A DNA stretch of 64,000 nt, taken from NCBI RefSeq assembly GCF_000214215.1, contig NC_015559.1, positions 3,211,001 to 3,275,000 on the forward strand, read 5' to 3'. Shown piece by piece: positions 1 to 8,957 of this stretch (the first letter of the stretch is position 1; every line of letters begins with the position of its first letter). The stretch comes from Marinomonas posidonica IVIA-Po-181. Its GTDB lineage: Bacteria > Pseudomonadota > Gammaproteobacteria > Pseudomonadales > Marinomonadaceae. Below the pieces are notes generated by a model. That model searched no databases. It saw only the letters and a list, made by a program, of their open reading frames with translations, and was not told the DNA's origin. A program made the position numbers and the translations under genes.

Positions 1-1024
1 GATGAATACCCGGGGTTAGCATGGTTTGTGTCCCTAACCCTTGAATATCTTCTGTCACCTGCTGCAAGAAAGCATCGCCGTCAGCATTCGCCATTATGAC
101 GACCAGTCCAGGGTTGGTACAAAACTGCCCAGCCCCCATCGCCAGAGAGGCAACAAAACCCGATGCCAAGGTTGGCGCTTCCGCTGCCAGCTTATGAGGC
201 ATCATGAAAACAGGGTTAATACTGCTCATTTCCGCATAAACAGGAATGGGCTCGGGACGATTCGCCGCAATATTCATCAACGCCACGCCACCCGAGCGGG
301 AACCAGTAAACCCCACCGCTTTGATGTTTTTATGCGCTACTAGCGCACCGCCGACATCTGCTCCAGCGCCGAAAAGTAGAGAAAATACCCCTTCCGGCAT
401 CTTGCAGTCTCGCGCGGCTTTTTGAATCGCACGCCCAATCAATTCAGAGGTTCCTGGATGAGCAGAATGCGCCTTAACCACCACAGGACAACCTGCGGCC
501 AATGCCGAAGCGGTATCGCCACCCGCCACGGAAAACGCCAGTGGGAAATTGCTCGCGCCAAAAACAGCCACAGGTCCTAACGGAATTTTCTGATATCGAA
601 GATCCGCTCTCGGCAAAGGTTGACGATTCGGCAGTGCTGGGTCAATCCGTGCATCGAGGAATTTGCCCGAACGTACAACCGATGCAAACAGTCGTAGTTG
701 GCCCATGGTTCGCCCTCGCTCCCCTTCAATACGCGCTTTTGGCAAACCTGATTCTGCCATAGCACGTTCGACCAACACCTCACCCAAAGCAAGGATTTCA
801 TCGGCAATCGCTTCTAAAAAAACCGCTCGACGTTCAAACGACAACCCGCGATATTCGTCAAATGCTTGCCAAGCCAAATCCACCGCTTGATCGACATGCT
901 GCTGATCACCGCCCAAGAAATCAGGCCCCAATGATTCATTTGTCGCTGGGTTAATGGCGCGAATCGCTCGTTTGTGGCCTTGTACCGATTGCTGACCAAT
1001 TAACATGTGCCCAGAAATTTGCAT
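1..1024 (-). CDS. 2-ketoglutarate semialdehyde dehydrogenase (aldehyde dehydrogenase family), 3' end outside window
   Basis: Read on the minus strand, the sequence is open from about 1024 to the left edge and encodes the first ~341 residues of an NAD(P)-dependent aldehyde dehydrogenase. The nucleotide-binding region ([11 protein letters not shown]), the general-base segment with EMSSINPVF and the catalytic cysteine in GQFCTNPG are visible. These are typical of KGSA dehydrogenases, which oxidise 2-ketoglutarate semialdehyde to 2-oxoglutarate. GGAGG lies 5 nt before the ATG at 1024; a second ATG at 1027 is possible. It follows kdgD closely, which fits the last step of the oxidative uronate pathway. 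The substrate is inferred from family and context. Confidence 0.9.
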   Translation of the reverse strand, partial: MQISGHMLIGQQSVQGHKRAIRAINPATNESLGPDFLGGDQQHVDQAVDLAWQAFDEYRGLSFERRAVFLEAIADEILALGEVLVERAMAESGLPKARIEGERGRTMGQLRLFASVVRSGKFLDARIDPALPNRQPLPRADLRYQKIPLGPVAVFGASNFPLAFSVAGGDTASALAAGCPVVVKAHSAHPGTSELIGRAIQKAARDCKMPEGVFSLLFGAGADVGGALVAHKNIKAVGFTGSRSGGVALMNIAANRPEPIPVYAEMSSINPVFMMPHKLAAEAPTLASGFVASLAMGAGQFCTNPGLVVIMANADGDAFLQQVTEDIQGLGTQTMLTPGIH

Positions 1025-1086
1025 CATTTCCTCCACTTTATTTCCACTGGCTGTTTTTAATGGTTTTATCAAAAACACCAATAACG

Positions 1087-1998
1087 TTATGAATTTGCTT
1101 CAATTAATGCCTTCAGGCGAGCTTCTTGTTGCGCATTTGGCATAGTCAGAGGTGCTCGTACATCTCCTGCTGGACGATCAATTAACTTTGCACCAGACTT
1201 AATTAAGCTCACCGCATAGCCTTTTTTCTCATCTCGTAGGCGACAAAATGGCACAAAGAAATCTTTTACTATTGCCGTTACCGTTTCTTGCTCCCCAGCT
1301 CTCAAGGCTTTATAGAAACGGTTCGCCATGTCCGGCATGAAATTAAACACCGCCGAAGAATAGGTGTTCACTCCAATCGCTAAATACGCTTCCGCAAAGA
1401 TCTCCGCCGTCGGCACACCACCGATGTAAGTTAAACGATCACCGACCGTTTTGATGATGTCATTTAAAGCAGCAATGTTGCCGACACCGTCTTTTAGGGC
1501 AATGAAATTGTCATTTTGATCTGCCAGTTGCTGAACACTTTCAGCACTTAAGATGCCATTCGCACGATTGTAGTAAATAAATTGAATGGCACTGCTTTGC
1601 ATAATTTGTGAAGCGTATTCCACCACACCGTCTTCTGGACACTCAGTTAAAAATGGAGGCATTAATAATATGCCATCACAGCCAGCGTCTTCCGCTGCCT
1701 TAACAAATGTCTTGGCTTCTAACACACTGCGTCCAGCACTGGCGATTACCGGCACACGACCTGCAACTGTCTCCACCGCAATACGACAAATTTCAGTGTA
1801 TTCCTCGAGCTCAAGCGAGAAAAATTCCCCCGTACCACCCGCGACAAAAACGGAAGACACGCCATGCTCGATGAACCATTCAATGCGCTGTTTGTACGTT
1901 TCTGGCTGAAACACACCTTGCTCATCAAAGTCAGTAATTGGAAACGATAATAAACCGTCACTGAGTGATGAGCGGATTGTATCAATTGAAAGTGCCAT
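1087..1998 (-). CDS. kdgD: 5-dehydro-4-deoxyglucarate dehydratase
   Basis: A 303-residue class I aldolase-fold protein of the DapA/NAL family. GGTGEFFSL near residue 54 is the substrate carboxylate loop, IYYNRANG supplies the conserved tyrosine, and ALKDGVGN carries the Schiff-base lysine. These match KdgD (EC 4.2.1.41), which dehydrates and decarboxylates 5-keto-4-deoxyglucarate to 2-ketoglutarate semialdehyde. Length is normal for the family. It sits between udh and the semialdehyde dehydrogenase on the same strand, in pathway order. Confidence 0.93.
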   Translation of the reverse strand: MALSIDTIRSSLSDGLLSFPITDFDEQGVFQPETYKQRIEWFIEHGVSSVFVAGGTGEFFSLELEEYTEICRIAVETVAGRVPVIASAGRSVLEAKTFVKAAEDAGCDGILLMPPFLTECPEDGVVEYASQIMQSSAIQFIYYNRANGILSAESVQQLADQNDNFIALKDGVGNIAALNDIIKTVGDRLTYIGGVPTAEIFAEAYLAIGVNTYSSAVFNFMPDMANRFYKALRAGEQETVTAIVKDFFVPFCRLRDEKKGYAVSLIKSGAKLIDRPAGDVRAPLTMPNAQQEARLKALIEANS

Positions 1999-2117
1999 AA
2001 AAGAGTCCTCTTATTATTCAAATACCCAATTTTGGGCAAACGAAATCCCTACCTCATAAAGGCAGAAACATCATTGTTAGGAAGTTAAATGTTATTTAGA
2101 AATAGAACGAAATTAGA

Positions 2118-2918
2118 TCAGTCATCATCTTCAAAGTGTCCCGCTGTTGCGAAAAATCCCCCCTGATAAAGCAATACTGGATGATCGGTATTTAACAAAG
2201 GGTCATTTGCTAACACCTCAGTTTCAAATTCAGCGGAAGAATCTTTCGGCTGCCAACCTAAAAAATTGGCCTTGCGATTATCCCACCATGACCAAGGGTT
2301 ATTAGAGGCTCCATACACCACAGTGCAAGCCAACCGATTCACACTAAATACCCGTTTAATCAAGTCCGCCATGTCCTCTTCACTTAACCAAGTGGATAAC
2401 ATTCGACGATCAACCGGTTTAGGCAAACAACTGCCAATGCGAACCAAGGCCGACTCAACACCAAACTTATCAAAATAATAGCGTGCCAATAGTTCGCCGA
2501 AACCTTTAGAGACGCCATACAGGCTGTCTGGTCTCATTGGACTATCTGCATCAAGATGCGTCTCACGGGAATGAAAGCCCACCACATGGTTAGAGCTGGC
2601 AAAGAAAATGCGTTTCACCTTATGCTGTCGAGCCGCTTCATAAATATGATAAGTGCCTTTTAAATTGCCGTTTAAAATGCTGTCAAACGATCCTTCAATG
2701 GATTGGCCACCCAGGTGAACAATGCCATCACAGCCTTCAACCAAGCGTTTAACTGCGTCAAAATCCGCTAGATCGCATTGCTGGAAAGATTCACCCACCT
2801 GCAAGTCAGAAATGTCTACTCGATCAGACAACACCAATTCGTCTGCCCAGCCTGACAAAGCACGACGCATGGCCTTACCTAATGTTCCAGCTGCACCCGT
2901 TAACAATACACGTTTCAT
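2118..2918 (-). CDS. udh: Uronate dehydrogenase (NAD-dependent, SDR/epimerase fold)
   Basis: Encodes 266 residues from the ATG at 2918, preceded by AAGGGG about 8 nt upstream. A longer reading starting at 2975 would run into dctM and lacks support. TGAAGTLG near the N-terminus is the NAD-binding loop, and YGVSKGFGE is the YxxxK catalytic pair. The whole chain resembles uronate dehydrogenases (EC 1.1.1.203), which oxidise D-galacturonate or D-glucuronate to the aldaro-lactone. It starts 11 bp after the TRAP permease gene, so import and first oxidation are probably co-transcribed. Confidence 0.92.
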   Translation of the reverse strand: MKRVLLTGAAGTLGKAMRRALSGWADELVLSDRVDISDLQVGESFQQCDLADFDAVKRLVEGCDGIVHLGGQSIEGSFDSILNGNLKGTYHIYEAARQHKVKRIFFASSNHVVGFHSRETHLDADSPMRPDSLYGVSKGFGELLARYYFDKFGVESALVRIGSCLPKPVDRRMLSTWLSEEDMADLIKRVFSVNRLACTVVYGASNNPWSWWDNRKANFLGWQPKDSSAEFETEVLANDPLLNTDHPVLLYQGGFFATAGHFEDDD

Positions 2919-2928
2919 TTTTTTCCCC

Positions 2929-4212
2929 TTAACCACTGATCCAGTTTGGTAATGCCATCGAGATAGCAGGGACAAATGTCACCAACATCAATGCTGCTAA
3001 GATCGCTAAATAGAAAGGCCAAATGGATTTTACAGCTCGTTGTATTGGCACTTCACCAATCGCACAGCCTACAAATAAACAGCCACCAACGGGCGGTGTA
3101 CACAAACCTAACCCTAGATTCATCATCAACATAATACCGAATTGAATCGGATCCATTCCCAAACTCACTGCAACTGGTAAAAAGATGGGAGTACAAATCA
3201 AAATCAGTGCCGCCATGTCCATAATCATGCCAAGCATCAGCAAGATTAAGTTCATCATTAAAAAGATAATGATCGGATTATCCGAAATCGCCGTTAAGCC
3301 AGCCGCCAATACCTTTGGTACTTCATATAGGGCCAGCATGTAACCAAAAGCGGAAGCACAACCAACCAGTATCATCACCATTCCGGTGGTTCGAACCGAT
3401 CGAATCACGGCGATCCAAAAGTCCTTCAAACTGAGCGAACGGTAAACCAGAGCAGTAATTAATACCGCGTAAATAGCACCTATGGCCCCAGACTCTGTGA
3501 CAGTAAAGACACCGGATAAAGCCCCACCTACCACGATAATGGCGGTAATCAGACCTGGAAATGACGCCAGAAACGCCACCAATATCACTTTCACACCAGC
3601 AAATGGCTCAGTCGGAAAATTGTGACGAATGGCAATCCAACGCGCGACCAGACCAAGCAATACACACATCAAAATACCTGGTACAACACCCGCCATAAAC
3701 AAGCTCGCCACAGACATACCACCACCCGCGGCCACCACATAGAGAATCATGTTGTGACTTGGTGGAATCATAATCCCCGCAATGGATGAGGTTACGGTGA
3801 CATTCACTGCATAGGCGTCGTCATAACCCTTTTCTTTCATCACTGGAATCAATAATGAACCCAAAGCCGACACATCGGCCACTGCAGAGCCGGATATCCC
3901 GCCGAACAACATACTGGAAAACACATTTACTTGGCCTAGGCCACCGCGCATCCAACCGACAGCAGACGACGCTAAACGGATTAATCGCGCTGCGATGCCC
4001 CCATGCAACATCAGCTCACCAGCAAAAATAAAGAAAGGTATCGCCAACAAAGAAAAGGTAGAAGTCCCTGCGACAATTCGCTGAAACCCTATCATTAAAG
4101 GCAGACCTTCATAAAAAAACGCCGAGATTGCCGCCATACCAAGGGCAAACGCAACAGGCACGCCGACAAAGGTCAGCAGAGCAAATAAACCAAGTAAAAT
4201 CGCCAAGCCCAT
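2929..4212 (-). CDS. dctM: TRAP transporter large permease subunit (DctM family)
   Basis: A 427-residue very hydrophobic protein with about a dozen membrane segments and the conserved DctM features (GISGSAVADVSALGSLLIP, IPPSHNMI, and PPVGGCLFVGCAIG near the C-terminus). It is the Na+-coupled transport channel that takes substrate from DctP. The ATG at 4212 comes 1 nt after the dctQ stop and has GGAG 9 nt upstream. An in-frame ATG at 4227 would overlap dctQ but has no ribosome site. Genomic context points to hexuronates as substrate; this is inference. Confidence 0.92.
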   Translation of the reverse strand: MGLAILLGLFALLTFVGVPVAFALGMAAISAFFYEGLPLMIGFQRIVAGTSTFSLLAIPFFIFAGELMLHGGIAARLIRLASSAVGWMRGGLGQVNVFSSMLFGGISGSAVADVSALGSLLIPVMKEKGYDDAYAVNVTVTSSIAGIMIPPSHNMILYVVAAGGGMSVASLFMAGVVPGILMCVLLGLVARWIAIRHNFPTEPFAGVKVILVAFLASFPGLITAIIVVGGALSGVFTVTESGAIGAIYAVLITALVYRSLSLKDFWIAVIRSVRTTGMVMILVGCASAFGYMLALYEVPKVLAAGLTAISDNPIIIFLMMNLILLMLGMIMDMAALILICTPIFLPVAVSLGMDPIQFGIMLMMNLGLGLCTPPVGGCLFVGCAIGEVPIQRAVKSIWPFYLAILAALMLVTFVPAISMALPNWISG

Positions 4213-4213
4213 A

Positions 4214-4765
4214 TCACTGATCTCCATTTACATCGGAAGAATGGGAATCTGCAGATACAGATTGACCAATAAACATATGCTGTATCGCCACTATCACGCG
4301 ACAGCCAGAAAACAAACACATCAAAGCACCACTGGCCACTACAGGAAGGTAACGAATACCTTCAGGAATACCTAACAAGGGAATGGAGCGGAACCAAGCA
4401 AAATCTACCAGCTCTTTTCCATAGACCGCCATTGCCCAACCAAATGCAAAGATGCAGATATCAATCAGCACGTTAAACATCACACTGATACGCTTTGGCA
4501 CGCACAAAGACAACATATCAACACTCAAGTGGGTGCGTTCATGAATGCCCACGGCCGCGGCCAAAAAGGTAATGCTGGTCACCAGTAGCATGGCCATTTG
4601 CTCTACCCAAGTTGGAGTATCGTTTAGCACATAGCGCCCAAATACCAACCAACCAAAGGAAAACACCAACACCACCAATAAGACTCCAGAGAAAGCCGTC
4701 ACACTATACGCAATGGCGTCTAAAATGCGTTTCATCATTGGGTCTTTAGAAGAAGAGAAAATCAT
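4214..4765 (-). CDS. dctQ: TRAP transporter small permease subunit (DctQ family)
   Basis: About 183 residues with four predicted membrane helices (for example FSGVLLVVLVFSFGWLVFGRYV and SITFLAAAVGIH) and the DctQ-like TPTWVEQ and ERTHLSVDML segments. It docks DctM and completes the TRAP permease. I chose the ATG at 4765. A start further upstream (4825) would lie inside a perfect hairpin, and ATGs at 4738/4735 are also possible. It lies between dctP and dctM in the usual order. Confidence 0.85.
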   Translation of the reverse strand: MIFSSSKDPMMKRILDAIAYSVTAFSGVLLVVLVFSFGWLVFGRYVLNDTPTWVEQMAMLLVTSITFLAAAVGIHERTHLSVDMLSLCVPKRISVMFNVLIDICIFAFGWAMAVYGKELVDFAWFRSIPLLGIPEGIRYLPVVASGALMCLFSGCRVIVAIQHMFIGQSVSADSHSSDVNGDQ

Positions 4766-4797
4766 CGCAATACTCTTACCATCAAGGTCATCAAAGG

Positions 4798-4823
4798 GCT
4801 TGCCTGCTAACACGCAGGCAAGC
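4798..4823 (-). terminator. Intercistronic hairpin between dctP and dctQ
   Basis: A perfect 10-bp GC-rich inverted repeat (4798-4807 with 4814-4823, 6-nt loop) lies just after the dctP stop and before dctQ. It has no T-run, so it is more likely an mRNA-stabilising or attenuating hairpin that keeps the binding protein in excess over the permease than a full terminator. Confidence 0.7.
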
Positions 4824-4838
4824 ACTGTTTATCACAAA

Positions 4839-5837
4839 TTAGTCAACACTCTGAATTTGCTCAATAAAAGATTTCAGTGATGGGTTGTCTTGAACCGCTT
4901 TTGCGTAAACCGGTTTCATCGCATCGCTAAAGGCTTTTTTGTCTTTGATTTCATTGAACTTCACACCAGCCGCCAAGACTTTCTTACGACTCTCTTCGTC
5001 ACGCTTAGCCCAAAGCTTACGTTGAAGTTGTGAACTATCACGTGCGGCTTTCTTTACCAATACTTGATCTGCTGGGGATAATCTGTTCCAAGCAGCAACG
5101 CTGACACACAAACATTCAGGAATAATCAAATGTTGAGTAAGTGAATAGTAGGTTGCGACTTCATAATGATTACTGGAGTCATAAGAAGGCCAATTGTTTT
5201 CAGCACCATCAACGACGCCTGTTTTTAGCGATTGGTACACCTCTGAATAGGCCATAGGCGTCGCATTACCACCTAAGGCTTCAATCATACCCACGTAAAG
5301 CTCGTTATTCATAACACGGAACTTTTCGCCTTTCACATCCGCTGGGGTTTGGATCGGTTTAGAAGTATTGTAGAAAGAACGAGCACCACCATCGTACCAA
5401 GCCAAAGACATGATGCCTTTTTTCTCCATGGCCTTACTAAGCTTATCGCCTACTGAACCATCCATCACTCGGTGCATGTGATCCAAGTTTTTAAAAATGA
5501 AGGGCAAAGAAACCACGTTGACTTCAGGAACAGCGTCGCCCATTGGCCCCAAGCTAAAGCCTGCAAACTGTATCGCGCCAACTTGTAACATCTGGATAGA
5601 GTCAGACTGGCTTCCTAATACGGCACCATTATAGACACGGCCATTGACACGACCATTGGTCACCTTGTCGGCTTCTTTAATAAAGGATTCTAATGCCACC
5701 GTAACTGGGTAATCCGTATTATGGATGTTCCACCCTTTCCACTCCGCATTCGCAGCGGACGAAAATGCCACGGCCGAAGCAGTTGTAACCAATGCCAATA
5801 GATTGCCTAATTTCTTTGCGGGAAATTTTATGATCAT
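4839..5837 (-). CDS. dctP: TRAP transporter periplasmic solute-binding protein (DctP family)
   Basis: A 332-residue protein with a Sec signal peptide (hydrophobic LLALVTTASAVAFSSAANA, cleavage after ANA near residue 31). The DctP/SiaP-type fold shows KGEKFRVMNN, with the conserved arginine that binds the substrate carboxylate, and the VDGAENNWPSY hinge motif. GGAGAC lies 8 nt before the ATG. It heads the minus-strand operon dctP-dctQ-dctM-udh-kdgD-aldehyde dehydrogenase. Context suggests galacturonate or glucuronate as ligand. Confidence 0.92.
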   Translation of the reverse strand: MIIKFPAKKLGNLLALVTTASAVAFSSAANAEWKGWNIHNTDYPVTVALESFIKEADKVTNGRVNGRVYNGAVLGSQSDSIQMLQVGAIQFAGFSLGPMGDAVPEVNVVSLPFIFKNLDHMHRVMDGSVGDKLSKAMEKKGIMSLAWYDGGARSFYNTSKPIQTPADVKGEKFRVMNNELYVGMIEALGGNATPMAYSEVYQSLKTGVVDGAENNWPSYDSSNHYEVATYYSLTQHLIIPECLCVSVAAWNRLSPADQVLVKKAARDSSQLQRKLWAKRDEESRKKVLAAGVKFNEIKDKKAFSDAMKPVYAKAVQDNPSLKSFIEQIQSVD

Positions 5838-5961
5838 TGTTATGTCTCCAATTGTTATTTTAATTTTGCTGCTTACATTATTGACGACTATGAAAGCAAA
5901 TGCTCAACAAAAGCCACCAAACCTTTTTTATTTGTAGCACATGAAATTAGAAACATACAAC

Positions 5962-5976
5962 ATTCATAGTATGAAT
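5962..5976. promoter_or_regulatory. Putative operator of the GntR uronate regulator (copy 1)
   Basis: ATTCATAGTATGAAT is a perfect 7-1-7 palindrome in the divergent region between dctP and the GntR gene. A near-identical copy lies at 6820-6834, and half-sites (GTATGAAA at 5989, TATGAAAG near 5890) are nearby. Size and symmetry suit a FadR/UxuR-type GntR dimer. Likely promoter elements for dctP (TTGTAT and TACAAA on the minus strand) lie just beyond it, so binding would repress. Confidence 0.7.
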
Positions 5977-6099
5977 TTTTTCAAAAAAGTATGAAATTTA
6001 TTGTTAACCCGCTATATTTAGTAACATTCATCTTATGTGATAGTATGTTTAAGATATTATTTAGAAACATTTTTTTGCCTTTAGAAAAGTGATTAAGCT

Positions 6100-6825
6100 A
6101 TGTCAGCACTGAAACAAAAAAAAACCAGCCTGCCACAACAAACCGCAGAAAGGATACGTCAGCGTATTAGTGAACAAGGCATGAAAGCCGGTGATAAATT
6201 GCCCACGGAACCGAACCTCATGTCCGAACTTTCGGTCAGTCGAACGGTGCTGCGTGAAGCCATTGCCAGCCTCAAAACGGAAGGGTTAGTGAAAGCCAAA
6301 CAAGGTGCAGGCGTGTTCGTATCAGAACCTCAGCAAACAATTAGTTCTTTGCTACGTAACAGTACTCAGACACTGACGGATACGATTGAGTCGCTAGAAT
6401 TAAGAACCGCCGTAGAGATAGAAGCGGTAGGCCTTGCCGTCACTCGATGCTCCCTTGCACAGGAAGCAGAAATCTACCGATGTTACGACGCTTATGAACG
6501 CAAAGTACATAAGAGTGAAAGCGCCGAACAAGAAGATTTTGAGTTTCATCTCGCCATTGCCAAAGCCACCAACAACCAGCATTTTGTTGACTTCTTAGAA
6601 GTGCTAGGCCGCCGCACGATTCCTCGTGCCCGTTTACGAGAAGAAGCTGGCCTACCAAGAGACCCTGATATTGATAAATCCCTTAATCGTGAGCACAAAG
6701 CCATCTTAGATGCGATCGGGTCGAGGAACAGCAAAGCCGCAAAAGAAGCCATTCGTATTCACCTCAATAATGGCTGTGAACGCTATCGAAAATTAATGCG
6801 TGAGATACAAAGAGCAAAGTCATAG
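6100..6825 (+). CDS. GntR-family (FCD domain) transcriptional regulator of uronate genes
   Basis: A 241-residue protein with an N-terminal winged helix (residues ~10-78; SVSRTVLREAIASLKTEGLVKAKQGAGVFV) and a C-terminal FCD ligand domain. The metal/ligand histidines fit positions in EFHLAIA, REHKAI and RIHLNN. Family members of this layout (ExuR, UxuR) sense uronates or their products. It is transcribed away from the TRAP operon and towards gci-gli. Palindromic sites flank the gene on both sides, which fits repression of both arms and of itself. Confidence 0.88.
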   Translation: MSALKQKKTSLPQQTAERIRQRISEQGMKAGDKLPTEPNLMSELSVSRTVLREAIASLKTEGLVKAKQGAGVFVSEPQQTISSLLRNSTQTLTDTIESLELRTAVEIEAVGLAVTRCSLAQEAEIYRCYDAYERKVHKSESAEQEDFEFHLAIAKATNNQHFVDFLEVLGRRTIPRARLREEAGLPRDPDIDKSLNREHKAILDAIGSRNSKAAKEAIRIHLNNGCERYRKLMREIQRAKS

Positions 6826-6834
6826 TATGAATTT
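6820..6834. promoter_or_regulatory. Putative GntR operator (copy 2), overlapping the regulator's stop codon
   Basis: TCATAGTATGAATTT repeats the core and 3' flank of the 5962-5976 palindrome. It overlaps the regulator's stop codon and lies about 80 bp before gci. The second copy in front of the second arm of the pathway supports a shared regulon. Confidence 0.6.
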
Positions 6835-6910
6835 GTAGAATTATTCGAATGAATTGTGATATGTTTATCAAAATCCAATAACAAAAAACTCACATTGAAG
6901 GTCAGCTTGC

Positions 6911-8050
6911 ATGAAAATTACTAAAATCATCACTCACCATCTTAGTCATTCATTAGAACATCCCTTTGAATCCGCTTCGATGCGATTCTTATCACGGGAA
7001 CATTTACTTGTTGAAATTCACTGTGATAATGGCCTAGTGGGTTGGGGAGAATGTTTAGGTAACCGTCTTGTCAATGACGCTTTAATCAAGAGTATGACAC
7101 CTCACCTCATTGGTGAAAACGCCCTCGACATAGAACCTATCTGGCTCAAGCTTTACAATGTTTTTCGCGACCAAGGTCAGCGCGGAGCTACCATCAATGC
7201 CATCAGTGGTATTGATATCGCCTTATGGGATTTAGCAGGCAAATATCATCAGTGTCCGACTTACCAATTACTGGGTGGCGCTTTTCGAAAAAAGATCCCC
7301 GTATACGCCACGGGCGGCTTTCGTATGGTCGGAGAAGATCGGATCGACAGCCTTTTGAAAGAAGTCAGTGAATACAAAACACAAGGTTTTAACGCCGTTA
7401 AAATCAAGATTGGTTTTGGGGTCGCCTTAGACATTGAATCCATTAAAGCTGTTCGAAACTGTTTAGGTTCTGACATAGAACTGATGATCGATGCCAATCA
7501 TGGTTATGATGCTATTGATGCAGCACGAGTTGCGAATGCCGTTAGTGATTGCAATATCCTTTGGTTTGAAGAACCGGTCACCCCTGAATCACTAAGCAGC
7601 TACCATAGGCTTAGACAAACTCAACCCATTCCATTGGCGGGCGGTGAAACCTGGCATACTCGCTGGGGGATCAACGAAGCACTCAAACAGCAGACCGTCG
7701 ACATACTACAACCGGATGTGTGTGGTGTTGGTGGGTTAAGTGAAGCACGAAAAATCCTAACCTTGTGCGATATCCATGGGGTCCGTTGCGTACCGCACGT
7801 TTGGGGCACAGGTGTGGCTTTGGCCGCGGCCCTTCATTTTCACGCCGTTATTCCACCTAATCCGCCGTCTTATGGCAACACTCCAGATTCACCAAGGTTT
7901 GAATACGATCAAACGCACAACCCTTTCAGACAAAGCATTATCCGTCAGCCATTGACACTCAATGAGGGCTACTTAACGGTTCCTTCTGGACATGGTTTGG
8001 GCATAGAAATTGTGCGCGAAGAACTTAGTCGATACGCCCCAAATAGTTAA
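6911..8050 (+). CDS. gci: D-galactarolactone cycloisomerase (enolase superfamily)
   Basis: A 379-residue mandelate racemase/muconate lactonising enzyme family member. The KIKIG lysine motif, the Mg2+ ligands in LMIDANHGY, WFEEPV and GGETWHTRW, and the C-terminal HVWGTGVALAAALH match the Agrobacterium Gci type (EC 5.5.1.27). That enzyme opens galactaro- or glucaro-1,4-lactone to 3-deoxy-2-keto-hexarate. AAGGT lies 8 nt before the ATG. It is followed after 11 bp by gli, its pathway partner. Confidence 0.88.
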   Translation: MKITKIITHHLSHSLEHPFESASMRFLSREHLLVEIHCDNGLVGWGECLGNRLVNDALIKSMTPHLIGENALDIEPIWLKLYNVFRDQGQRGATINAISGIDIALWDLAGKYHQCPTYQLLGGAFRKKIPVYATGGFRMVGEDRIDSLLKEVSEYKTQGFNAVKIKIGFGVALDIESIKAVRNCLGSDIELMIDANHGYDAIDAARVANAVSDCNILWFEEPVTPESLSSYHRLRQTQPIPLAGGETWHTRWGINEALKQQTVDILQPDVCGVGGLSEARKILTLCDIHGVRCVPHVWGTGVALAAALHFHAVIPPNPPSYGNTPDSPRFEYDQTHNPFRQSIIRQPLTLNEGYLTVPSGHGLGIEIVREELSRYAPNS

Positions 8051-8061
8051 AGGAGACTTTT

Positions 8062-8910
8062 ATGACACGTTTATTATCAGGTACACCACCTAACGTTCTC
8101 CTTCCAAAAGGCAGCGTCGATACCCACATTCATGTCTACGATGCGGCGCATCCGAACCTACCCGGCGGGCCTAAGATCCCAGTCGATGGGGCCAATTTGG
8201 CAGACTATCAAAAAGTTCAAACTTGGCTTGGCCTTGAAAAAGTCGTCATCACTCAACCCAACGCCTATCAGACCGACAATCAAGTGTTATTACAAGCCGT
8301 TCAATCGCTTGGCGATAAAGCCCGAGGCATTGTAGTGGTAACACCAGAGACAACGGAAGAGGAACTGGCTCAGTGGCATGCGATGGGCGCTAGAGGTGCC
8401 CGTATTATGCAGTTAACTCAAGGCGCGGTGAGACTCAAAGATTTACTCAATATCAATGCAAAAGTGGCCAACTTTGGTTGGAGTTGTATTGTGCAATTTA
8501 ATGGCCGAGAAATTCTGGATCACGCCCCATTGTTGAATAAGATCCAAGGCAATTTTAGCTTAGATCACCATGTAAAATTTCTCCCACCCGTTGCCACCAA
8601 TTCAAGAGAGTTTAAACAGGTATTAACGCTATTAGATAAGGGCAACTGCTATTACAAAATTGCCGCCTGCTACGAAAGCTCAGCCAGCGGCGGACCTAAC
8701 TATGAAGACGTTGCAGACATGGCCAAAGCAGCTATTCAACATGCCCCTGAGCGCATTATATGGGGCAGTAATTGGCCGCATGTATCAGGCACACCAGAGG
8801 AAGCTCCCAACGATGCAGCCTTACTAGACCTAGTACAAAGCTGGATTCCAGACGATAAAAGTCGCCAAGCAATTTTTGTAGATAACCCAAATAGACTGTA
8901 TTGGTCATAA
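8062..8910 (+). CDS. gli: D-galactarolactone isomerase (amidohydrolase superfamily)
   Basis: A 282-residue amidohydrolase-fold protein: VDTHIHVYD gives the HxH metal site, LDHH the mid-chain histidines, and GSNWPH the terminal catalytic region. It resembles Agrobacterium Gli (EC 5.4.1.4), which converts galactaro-1,5-lactone, the Udh product, to the 1,4-lactone used by Gci. AAAGGAG precedes the ATG by 6 nt. It is the second gene of the gci-gli operon and is followed by a clear terminator. Confidence 0.87.
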   Translation: MTRLLSGTPPNVLLPKGSVDTHIHVYDAAHPNLPGGPKIPVDGANLADYQKVQTWLGLEKVVITQPNAYQTDNQVLLQAVQSLGDKARGIVVVTPETTEEELAQWHAMGARGARIMQLTQGAVRLKDLLNINAKVANFGWSCIVQFNGREILDHAPLLNKIQGNFSLDHHVKFLPPVATNSREFKQVLTLLDKGNCYYKIAACYESSASGGPNYEDVADMAKAAIQHAPERIIWGSNWPHVSGTPEEAPNDAALLDLVQSWIPDDKSRQAIFVDNPNRLYWS

Positions 8911-8912
8911 GC

Positions 8913-8945
8913 AAAACATGGCGCTCAAGGCGCCATGTTTTTATC
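8913..8945 (+). terminator. Rho-independent terminator after gli
   Basis: A 12-bp perfect stem (8913-8924 with 8930-8941, loop TCAAG) is followed by T residues. The A-run on the other side could let it also serve the convergent GGDEF gene ending at 8958. Confidence 0.9.
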
Positions 8946-8957
8946 TATTAACCAAAC

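Noticed and set aside
2020..2040. CCCAATTTTGGG upstream of kdgD as a terminator or operator
   Set aside because: The stem is only 5 bp with a 2-nt loop and lacks a T-run or a second copy.
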